64,000 nucleotides of DNA. Source: Lysobacterales bacterium (lineage in GTDB: Bacteria; Pseudomonadota; Gammaproteobacteria; Xanthomonadales; Ahniellaceae). Below, piece by piece: positions 8,465 to 15,676 of the stretch; positions within the stretch are counted from its first letter, which is position 1, and each line of letters opens with the position of its first letter. The translations under genes and the position numbers were made by a program. The notes below the pieces were generated by a model. The model worked only from the letters and a program-made list of their open reading frames with translations, was not told the DNA's origin and did not search any database. The stretch lies in contig JADJCM010000003.1 of the NCBI GenBank assembly GCA_016703225.1, positions 620,001-684,000 on the forward strand. The letters are read 5' to 3'.

Positions 8465-8493
8465 AAAAAACCGCCGGGTTGCCCCGGCGGTTT
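8465..8493 (-). terminator. Rho-independent terminator
   Basis: Read on the minus strand, the stem CCGCCGGG/CCCGGCGG with a short loop is followed by a run of six T. It lies directly downstream of the lipoprotein gene and upstream of liuB, so it ends the lipoprotein transcript. Confidence 0.85.
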
Positions 8494-8519
8494 CATGGTC
8501 TTGCAAGCAGCGAAGCGGA

Positions 8520-8861
8520 TTACTGCTGCGGCGCTTCTTCGGCCGGAGCGGCGGCATCGGCCGGAGCGGCAGCGGCGTCGGCAGCGACTTCGCCAGCAGC
8601 AGTTGCGGCATCGGCGGCGACTTCACCCGCGGCGGTCGCGGCATCGGCAGCGACTTCGCCCGCGGCAGCGGCGGCGTCGGTGGCTGCGTCGGTCGTGGCG
8701 GCGGCGGCTTCCGTGGCGGCAGCGGCGGCGGCGTCGGCAGCCTGTTCCGCAGCCTGAGTGGCTTCGGTGGCGGCCGTGTCGGCGGCTTGCTGGGCATCAC
8801 CACCGCAGGCGGCCAGGGCGGCGGCGAGTGCGGCGATCAGGGCGAGCTTGTTCAGTTGCAT
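8520..8861 (-). CDS. Alanine-rich repeat lipoprotein
   Basis: This 113-residue lipoprotein begins MQLNKLALIAALAAALAACGG, with a lipobox (LAAC) placing the mature N-terminal Cys at residue 20. The mature part is mostly Ala with regularly spaced Asp, Glu and Thr. It contains an 11-residue unit of the type AADAATAAGEV repeated three times, and ends in an Ala/Pro/Glu/Gln tail. This should form a long amphipathic helix at the periplasmic face of the outer membrane. The ATG at 8861 is chosen because GGAG lies about ten bases upstream and the signal peptide starts there. It has its own terminator. No function is recognised; Ala-rich periplasmic lipoproteins of this style are common but poorly characterised. 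Confidence 0.75.
   Translation of the reverse strand: MQLNKLALIAALAAALAACGGDAQQAADTAATEATQAAEQAADAAAAAATEAAAATTDAATDAAAAAGEVAADAATAAGEVAADAATAAGEVAADAAAAPADAAAPAEEAPQQ
8574..8672 (-). repeat. Three tandem 33-bp coding repeats
   Basis: Three in-frame 33-base units encode the 11-residue motif AADAATAAGEV and variants within the Ala-rich lipoprotein. The units differ mostly at third positions, so they look like an old or selected duplication rather than a recent slippage product. Confidence 0.75.
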
Positions 8862-8960
8862 GGGTTTTCTCCAAGGAGTCAGTGAAAGACACGACCTTTC
8901 CGCGCCGCCGGGCTGGCCTGCCAGTCGGTCGCGGAGGGGTGACAAGGTCGGGGCGGGATA

Positions 8961-10142
8961 TTACACGAGTTCAATCGCGATCGCGGTCGCTTCGCCGCCG
9001 CCGATGCACAGCGACGCCACGCCCCTTTTCAGCCCGCGCGCAGCGAGCGCGTGGATCAGCGTGACCACGATGCGAGCACCGCTGGCGCCGATCGGATGAC
9101 CGAGTGCGCAGGCGCCGCCGTTGACGTTGATGCGCTCGTGCGCGATGCCCAGTTCCTGCATCGCTGCCATCGCCACCACGGCGAAGGCCTCGTTGACTTC
9201 GAACAGATCGACGTCGGCGACCGACCACCCGACCTGCTTCAGCAACTTCGCGATTGCCGGCGCCGGCGCAGTCGTGAACCAGGCCGGTTCCTGGGCGTGG
9301 GTGGCGTGTCCGAGCACACGTGCGATCGGCCGCAGACCCCGCGCCCGCGCGTCGTTTTCGCGCATCAGCACCGTCGCCGCGGCGCCGTCGTTGATGCTCG
9401 AGGAACTGGCTGCGGTGATGGTGCCGTCCTTCTTGAAGGCGGCCTTCAGCGTGCCGATCTTGCCGATGTCGCAGCGTCCCGGCTGTTCGTCGCTATCGAT
9501 GACGACATCACCCTTGCGACCGGCGACGGTAACGGGCGCGATCTCGTTCTTGAACGCGCCGGAAGCCTGCGCTGCCAGCGCGCGCCGCACCGATTCGGCG
9601 GCGAACGCGTCCTGCGCTTCGCGGGTGAAGGCGAGCTTGTCCGCGCACAGTTCGCCGAACACGCCCATCGACTGCTTGTCGTAGGGATTGACCAGACCGT
9701 CCCAGGCCATGTGATCCAATGCCTCGAAACCGCCATATTTGACGCCGGTGCGACTGCCCGGCAGCAGGTGCGGAGCATTGGTCATCGACTCCATGCCACC
9801 GGCGACGACCACGCTCGCGTTTCCGAGCTTGAGCGCGTCATGGCCGAGCATGATTGCCTTCATGCCCGAGCCGCAGACCTTGTTCAAGGTTAGACAGGCC
9901 GCTGCGGTGGAGACGCCAGCGGCGAGTGCCGCCTGACGCGCCGGCGCCTGGCCCAGGCCCGCCGGGAGCACGCAGCCCATCAACACTTCCTCGACCTGGT
10001 CGCCGGCGATACCAGCCTGCGCGAGCGCCGCGCGAATCGCCGCAGCACCCAGTTGCGGCGTCGCAACACCGGTGAACTGACCGAGCAGCGACCCAAGCGC
10101 CGTGCGCTTCGCGCCGACGATGACAACGGGATTTTGCGACAT
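8961..10142 (-). CDS. Acetyl-CoA C-acetyltransferase (thiolase)
   Basis: This 393-residue thiolase has all family landmarks: the nucleophilic Cys in LTLNKVCGSGMKAIML (about residue 90), NVNGGACALGHPIGASGAR with the active His, and SLCIGGGEATAI with the second Cys. VGAKRTALGSLLGQF is the typical start. It condenses or cleaves acetoacetyl-CoA/acetyl-CoA. Next to the liu genes it could handle the acetoacetate arm of leucine breakdown, or serve ketone/short-chain fatty acid metabolism; a role in polyhydroxybutyrate synthesis cannot be excluded. It has its own upstream region, divergent from the histidine kinase gene at 10258. Confidence 0.9.
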   Translation of the reverse strand: MSQNPVVIVGAKRTALGSLLGQFTGVATPQLGAAAIRAALAQAGIAGDQVEEVLMGCVLPAGLGQAPARQAALAAGVSTAAACLTLNKVCGSGMKAIMLGHDALKLGNASVVVAGGMESMTNAPHLLPGSRTGVKYGGFEALDHMAWDGLVNPYDKQSMGVFGELCADKLAFTREAQDAFAAESVRRALAAQASGAFKNEIAPVTVAGRKGDVVIDSDEQPGRCDIGKIGTLKAAFKKDGTITAASSSSINDGAAATVLMRENDARARGLRPIARVLGHATHAQEPAWFTTAPAPAIAKLLKQVGWSVADVDLFEVNEAFAVVAMAAMQELGIAHERINVNGGACALGHPIGASGARIVVTLIHALAARGLKRGVASLCIGGGEATAIAIELV

Positions 10143-10257
10143 GGCGACTCCAGTGGGTGGGATGGTGCGAACGCCCGATTATCGCGGTGCAACATGCTCG
10201 GGGCAATCAAGAATCGTCACGGTTGTCGGCGTGCGGTCGCAGCGATAGCCTCGTCCC

Positions 10258-13200
10258 ATGCATCGCCTGTGGCTTTCCTGCATCGTCGTCGTGGCCGCGT
10301 TCCTTGCGACGGTTGCCAGCGCGGGCGGTGCCCCGGTGGTCGACAGCGTGCGCTTTCGTTCGATCACGGTCGAGCACGGACTCAGCCAGGCGACGGTGCG
10401 CGCGCTGTTGCAGGATCGCCGTGGTTTCGTCTGGATGGGCACGCTCGACGGCCTGAATCGCAGCGACGGCGTGCGCATCCGCACCTTTCGCGCGCTGGCC
10501 ACACAGCCGGATTCGCTGTCCGACAATCACATCTGGACCCTGGTCGAGGACCGCGAGGGTGGCATCTGGGTGGGGACCGCGGCCGGAGGCGTGAATCGTT
10601 TTGATCCGCAGAGCGAGCGCTTCGAGCGATTCCCGCACGGTTCGGACGAGCCGGGCGCACTGGCTGGCGATGCGGTCACGGCGATGGCCGTGGACGGGCA
10701 GGGCCGCGTCTGGCTGGCGACTTCGGCCGGAGTATTGCAATACATCGTGCCCGGCCAGCGCCATTTCGTGCGGGTGCGCGATGCAACTGAACTGCCCGGA
10801 CTGAACGCTACCCGCGATCTCCAGTTCCGGCGCGATGGCCACCTGCTGGTGGCAACGCGCAGCGGTCTGTACGAACTCGACGGAGAGGGCGTGCTGTTGC
10901 GCAGCTGGCTCGATGAGCGCGGCGAGGCGCCCGATTGCTACTCCGTAAGCGAGGGTCCAGATGGCAGCCTCTGGTTGGGATCGGGCGATGCCGGACTGCT
11001 GCACTGGCCCGCTGCCGACGCCGCGCCGCGGCGACTGCAGCGGGCAGACGGCCTGGTCAGCGACACCGTGCGCGCGCTGCAGTTCGACCGTGCGGGTCGG
11101 CTCTGGATCGGAACTCTCAACGGGCTTGGGCGATTGGACCCGCAGCGCGGAGAGTTTTTGTCCTGGCACTACGACCCCTACGGGCGCACCGGGCTTGGCG
11201 CGCACCGCATCGAGTCGATGATGCTGGATCGTGACGGACTGCTCTGGGTGGGGACTTGGGCCAACGGCGTGAGTTTGCATGATCCACTGGCGACCGGCTT
11301 CCGGTTGGCGCCGTTCCGTCCGGGGGATCCGCGCTTCCTGCCGCGGCCGACCGCCACTGCCCTGGCCGCCGCGGCCGGTGGCAAGCTTTGGGTTGGCCTC
11401 AATGAGGAGGGCGGGCTGGTGCGGCTCGATCCGCGCGCGGGGGTGGACACGCACTGGCTGCATGAACCCGGAGACCCTCGTTCGCTCGGCGCATCGTCGG
11501 TGCAGGCCGTGCTCGAAACCCGCGATGGCAGCCTCTGGGTGGGATCGCAGACCGCCGGGCTGAGCCTGCTTCGTGGCGGTGCCGACCGCTTCCAGCGATT
11601 CGTGCCGAATGCTGACGATCCGGCCTCCTTGCGTGCGCGCAATGTTTCGAGCCTGTTCGAGGACCGCGATGGTCGCGTTTGGGTCGCGACCATCGGTGCC
11701 GGCGTCGCGCGGACCTGCCCGACCTGCGCCGGCTTCGAGAGTTTCGAGCAGATCTCGGGCGGCCAGCGACTGCCGCTGCAATTCGTCAATCTGACGCGAC
11801 AGACGCGCGACGGCGCGTTGTGGTTCGGTTTGCGTGCCGGTGGCCTGGTGCGGTTCGACGCCGCGACGCAGACGCTGACGCCCTACCGCGCAGACGGCGG
11901 GGCTGGCAGCCTGAGCAGCAGCTTGGTTACCCACTTGTACGAGGACGCTGAGGGACAACTCTGGGTCGGCACGCAGGGAGGCGGCCTGAACCGGGGACGG
12001 CGTGGGCCGGACGGGCGCTACGGGTTCATCGCGCTTCGTCGCGACGGCGGCCTCGCCGCCGATGCAATCGCCTCGATCTTGCCCGATGGCGCCGGGCACC
12101 TGTGGGTTGCGCATACGGTGGGCATCACCCGCGTGCGCATCGCCGACCTCGCCATCGTCAACTACGGCGCGGCCGAAGGTGCCCAGGGTCGCGGCTATTT
12201 TGTCGGATCGGCGGCGATCACCGCGGCCGGAGAGCTTGCGTTCGGTGGCCTGGAAGGCGTAACCATCTTCGACCCGCGCGCGGTGGCCGAACCGCGTCCA
12301 CCCAAGGCGCCGATCGTGGCGGCGCTGCGCGTGCTCGGTCCGAGTCGGTCGCGGGATCACGACCCGGAGTCCGCCGAGCGGCGCCCGGAACGCGACGGCG
12401 AGCGTGTGCTGCTGCGCCACGACGACACCGTGCTGCAGGCGGATTTCAGCGCGCTCAATTTCATCGATGCGGCATCGACTCGCTACGCCTACCAGCTTGA
12501 CGGCCTCGACGAGCGCTGGATCGCGTTGGCCGCGGGCACCGCCAGCACCAGTTTCACCAGCCTCCGGCCCGGCGACTATCGCTTACGGCTGCGCGCCACC
12601 GGGCCGTTCGGTGATCGCTGGATCGAGTCGCAGGACGCGCTGCAGTTGCGGGTGCTGCCCGCGCCGTGGTGGTCCTGGTGGGCGGTGACGGGTTACGCCG
12701 CTGCGATGCTGTTGCTCGGCTGGCTGGCGCTCGGGCGCCTCGCCCGCTACGCGCGTCAGCGTCTCGACGAGCAACGCCGGCTCAAGCAGAGCGAGGAATG
12801 GCTGAGCATGGCGCTGGAGTCCTCGGGCGACGAGATCTGGGATGCCGACCTCGTTGGCGGCAGCATCGTGCGCCGCAATCCCAATCCGGAGACGGTCATT
12901 CCGGACCGCGATCGGCTCGGCGTGCAGGACATCTTTGCGGCGGTGCATCCCGACGACCAGCAGGGCTTCCTGGATGCGTACCACGCCGCAGTGAAGGGTT
13001 TGAGCGATCGACTGAAGACCAGCTTCCGCATCGCCACGCGCAACGGAGGCTGGTTGTGGGCGCTGTCCTACGGGCGCGTGGTCGAACGGGATGCCCAGGG
13101 CCGCGCCACACGCTTGATCGGCGTCTCGCGCGACATCAGCGACATCATGCAGCACGAGGAGGCGCTGCAACGCCTGAACAGCGAGCTGGAGCATCGCGTC

Positions 13201-14040
13201 GACGCGCGCACGCGCGACCTGCAGGGCGCCAACGCACAACTGCGCCGCACCCTCGACGAATTGCGCCTGGCGCAGAAACAACTGGTCGAATCAGAGAAGA
13301 TGGCTGCGTTGGGTGGGCTGGTCGCCGGCGTCGCGCACGAGATCAACACGCCGCTCGGCATCGGCGTCACCGCGGCTTCGCACCTGTCCACCGAATCGCG
13401 GCGCATCCAGACGCTGGTGGCCGACGGCAGCATGAAGCGCTCCGATCTCGATGGCTACCTCGCGACCGCCGGCGACAGTTCGGAGCTGATCCTGCGCAAC
13501 CTCAAGCGCGCCGACCACCTGGTCAAGAGCTTCAAGCAAGTTGCCGTCGATCAGTCGAGCGAACAGCGCCGCGTCGTCGATCTGGCCGAATATCTCGACG
13601 AGATCCTGACCTCGTTGCACCCGCGACTCAAGCGCACCGGGCACCGCGTGCTGGTCGACTGCGACGCATCGATCCGCGCCCACACCTATCCGGGTGCGCT
13701 TTACCAGGTGATCGTGAATCTGGTGATGAACTCGCTGGTGCACGGGTTCGAGAATCGTGAGAACGGCACCGTGCGCATCATCGTGCGCTGCGTCGAAGGC
13801 CAGATCGAAGTCGACTTCAGCGATGACGGTTGTGGCATGAGCGAAACGGTGCGAACGCGCATCTTCGAGCCGTTCTTCACCACCAAGCGCGGCCAGGGCG
13901 GGTCCGGGCTTGGTATGCACATTGTCTACAACCTGGTGACGCAGATGCTCGGCGGCACCGTGGACTGCGAGAGCGCGCCGGGGCATGGCGTGCACTTCCT
14001 GCTGCGCTTTCCGCAGGGTGACCTCGAAGCGATCGACTGA
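10258..14040 (+). CDS. Hybrid-type sensor histidine kinase with periplasmic beta-propeller
   Basis: This 1260-residue one-component-like sensor starts with a signal peptide (to about residue 22). Some 14 two-component-regulator propeller repeats follow, recognisable by recurring D-G-x-[LI]-W-[VI]-G units (two propeller domains, residues 30-690). A Y_Y_Y domain lies at about 720-800, a single membrane helix near 805-830 (WWAVTGYAAAMLLLGWLAL), a PAS domain at about 845-965, a coiled coil, then HisKA with phosphoacceptor His1027 in GVAHEINTPLG. The HATPase_c domain has NLVMNSLVHGF (N box), DDGCGM, FEPFFTT and GSGLGMHIV. There is no receiver domain. It converges exactly on the HD-GYP response regulator gene. 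The ligand is unknown; such propeller kinases often sense polysaccharide fragments. Confidence 0.9.
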   Translation: MHRLWLSCIVVVAAFLATVASAGGAPVVDSVRFRSITVEHGLSQATVRALLQDRRGFVWMGTLDGLNRSDGVRIRTFRALATQPDSLSDNHIWTLVEDREGGIWVGTAAGGVNRFDPQSERFERFPHGSDEPGALAGDAVTAMAVDGQGRVWLATSAGVLQYIVPGQRHFVRVRDATELPGLNATRDLQFRRDGHLLVATRSGLYELDGEGVLLRSWLDERGEAPDCYSVSEGPDGSLWLGSGDAGLLHWPAADAAPRRLQRADGLVSDTVRALQFDRAGRLWIGTLNGLGRLDPQRGEFLSWHYDPYGRTGLGAHRIESMMLDRDGLLWVGTWANGVSLHDPLATGFRLAPFRPGDPRFLPRPTATALAAAAGGKLWVGLNEEGGLVRLDPRAGVDTHWLHEPGDPRSLGASSVQAVLETRDGSLWVGSQTAGLSLLRGGADRFQRFVPNADDPASLRARNVSSLFEDRDGRVWVATIGAGVARTCPTCAGFESFEQISGGQRLPLQFVNLTRQTRDGALWFGLRAGGLVRFDAATQTLTPYRADGGAGSLSSSLVTHLYEDAEGQLWVGTQGGGLNRGRRGPDGRYGFIALRRDGGLAADAIASILPDGAGHLWVAHTVGITRVRIADLAIVNYGAAEGAQGRGYFVGSAAITAAGELAFGGLEGVTIFDPRAVAEPRPPKAPIVAALRVLGPSRSRDHDPESAERRPERDGERVLLRHDDTVLQADFSALNFIDAASTRYAYQLDGLDERWIALAAGTASTSFTSLRPGDYRLRLRATGPFGDRWIESQDALQLRVLPAPWWSWWAVTGYAAAMLLLGWLALGRLARYARQRLDEQRRLKQSEEWLSMALESSGDEIWDADLVGGSIVRRNPNPETVIPDRDRLGVQDIFAAVHPDDQQGFLDAYHAAVKGLSDRLKTSFRIATRNGGWLWALSYGRVVERDAQGRATRLIGVSRDISDIMQHEEALQRLNSELEHRVDARTRDLQGANAQLRRTLDELRLAQKQLVESEKMAALGGLVAGVAHEINTPLGIGVTAASHLSTESRRIQTLVADGSMKRSDLDGYLATAGDSSELILRNLKRADHLVKSFKQVAVDQSSEQRRVVDLAEYLDEILTSLHPRLKRTGHRVLVDCDASIRAHTYPGALYQVIVNLVMNSLVHGFENRENGTVRIIVRCVEGQIEVDFSDDGCGMSETVRTRIFEPFFTTKRGQGGSGLGMHIVYNLVTQMLGGTVDCESAPGHGVHFLLRFPQGDLEAID

Positions 14041-15552
14041 TCAGTCGGGGAAGCGGGCGCGGATCTGCTCGGCGCGCTGCCAGTTGTCGAACAACAGCTG
14101 TACCAGGCGCGGGTCGAACTTCTTGCCGGTCTGTTCGCTGATGAAGGCGCGGATGTCCTCGGCGCGCCAGGCTTCCTTGTAGCATCGCTTGCTGCCGAGT
14201 GCGTCGAAGACATCGGCGAGCGCGGTGATGCGACCCCCGATCGAAATTTCGTCGCCGCGCAGGCCGCGCGGGTAGCCGGAACCATCCCAGTTCTCGTGGT
14301 GGTCCTCGGCGATGATCGCGGCCAGCTGCAGCAGTGGCAGCCGCGATGCCGCCAACCACTGCGCCCCGATGCGCGCGTGCGTGCGCATCACGTCGGTTTC
14401 CTCGGTTGAATGCGTCCCGGGCTTGTTCAGTACCGAATCGGGAATGCCGATCTTGCCGATGTCATGCAGCGGCGCTGCGTATCGCAGCATTTCGCGCGCA
14501 CGGGATTCCAGTCCGCAGGCCTCGCCGATCAGGTCGGCGAGGTGGCCGACGCGTTTGACGTGGTTCAGCGTGTCCTTGGAACGACTCTCGGCGACGCCGG
14601 CGAGCAAAGTGACGATTTCCACCTGCGAGTCGAACATCTCGCGCTGCAGGTGCAGGTTCTCGAATGCGATCGACACGTTGGTGCAGAACACCTCGACCAG
14701 CTTCATGTCGAGCGGGGTCAGGTCCCAGGTCTCGCCGACGTAGAGCAGGCTCTCGGTGCGGTGGCTGTCGGTGAAATGCAGGACGTAGTGGTCCTTGTTG
14801 AACACGTGTCGCTTGCGCGTGTAGGCGTCGCGCAGGGTGTCGGCGATGTGCGGCGGCAGGCGCTCGTCGGCGTTGTTGTCGACGAAACGGGCGTAGTCGC
14901 CGTTCGCCGCCGCGATCACGAAGTGCTCCGGTGTCTGCGCCGCCGGGCGCGGCACCTTGCAATAGAGCGCGCCGCGTTCGACCCCGACCAGTGTCGTCAA
15001 CTGGCCGAGCACGGCCGAGGCGAACTCGTGCGAATGCTGGTGCGAGAAGATCCTGGCCGACGCCTCGATGACGCGCTCGAGGCCACGCTTGTTGGCCTCG
15101 ATGGTCATGATGTCGCGATGCGCGCGCAGGGTCGCGTACATCATCGTCGACAGCTTCTGCGCGGTGAGCTCGGTCTTTTCCTTGTAGTCGTTGATATCGT
15201 AGTTGGCGATCACTTCCTGTTCCGGCGCCTGGCCGGGCTGACCGGTGCGCAGCACGATGCGCACGAAGCGGTTGCCGATCTCGTTGCGGATCACCTTGAC
15301 CAGGTCGAGCCCGGCCTGGTCGCTCTCCATGACCACGTCGAGCAGCATCACCGAGGTGTCCGGATGCTGCGCGATCAACCCGCGCGCTTCCCTGGCCGAA
15401 TACGCCTGCAGGAATAGCAGCGGCCGGCCCTCGAAGCGGAAGTTCGACAGGACGAGACGGGTGACATTGTGCACCTCGGGCTCATCGTCGACGATCATCA
15501 CCTTCCACGGTTGCACCGTGGCGGTTTCCTCGGGTGCGAACAGTTCATCCAT
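14041..15552 (-). CDS. HD-GYP response regulator with DUF3369 domain
   Basis: This 503-residue protein has a receiver domain (acid pocket Asp22/Asp23, phosphoacceptor Asp72 in MLLDVVM, Lys near 124), a central DUF3369/GAF-like region (about 150-310), and a C-terminal HD-GYP domain. Visible metal and signature residues are HDIGK at 363-367, His392, HHE at 418-420, GSGYP at 424-428 and Asp447. HD-GYP proteins hydrolyse cyclic di-GMP, and the intact HD and GYP motifs suggest an active phosphodiesterase. GAGGGGG lies 10 bases before the ATG. The stop codons of this gene and of the kinase at 10258-14040 directly abut. Partnership with that kinase is likely from position but unproven. Confidence 0.9.
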   Translation of the reverse strand: MDELFAPEETATVQPWKVMIVDDEPEVHNVTRLVLSNFRFEGRPLLFLQAYSAREARGLIAQHPDTSVMLLDVVMESDQAGLDLVKVIRNEIGNRFVRIVLRTGQPGQAPEQEVIANYDINDYKEKTELTAQKLSTMMYATLRAHRDIMTIEANKRGLERVIEASARIFSHQHSHEFASAVLGQLTTLVGVERGALYCKVPRPAAQTPEHFVIAAANGDYARFVDNNADERLPPHIADTLRDAYTRKRHVFNKDHYVLHFTDSHRTESLLYVGETWDLTPLDMKLVEVFCTNVSIAFENLHLQREMFDSQVEIVTLLAGVAESRSKDTLNHVKRVGHLADLIGEACGLESRAREMLRYAAPLHDIGKIGIPDSVLNKPGTHSTEETDVMRTHARIGAQWLAASRLPLLQLAAIIAEDHHENWDGSGYPRGLRGDEISIGGRITALADVFDALGSKRCYKEAWRAEDIRAFISEQTGKKFDPRLVQLLFDNWQRAEQIRARFPD

Positions 15553-15613
15553 CGCGACGACCCCCTCTCAAGCGGCCGACCGAACATACCAGCCCCGCAT
15601 GAAAACGGAAGCC

Positions 15614-15637
15614 GCACGCGGCGACACCGCCGCGTGC
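15614..15637 (-). terminator. Hairpin downstream of the kinase operon
   Basis: A perfect 10-base stem GCACGCGGCG/CGCCGCGTGC with an ACAC loop lies 40 bases past the Ser/Thr kinase stop. The T run after it on the minus strand is weak (GGCTTCCGTTTTC), so efficiency is uncertain. Confidence 0.5.
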
Positions 15638-15676
15638 ATGGCCGCGCCCGGAAAGATCACTCGCCGCCGCGGCGGG

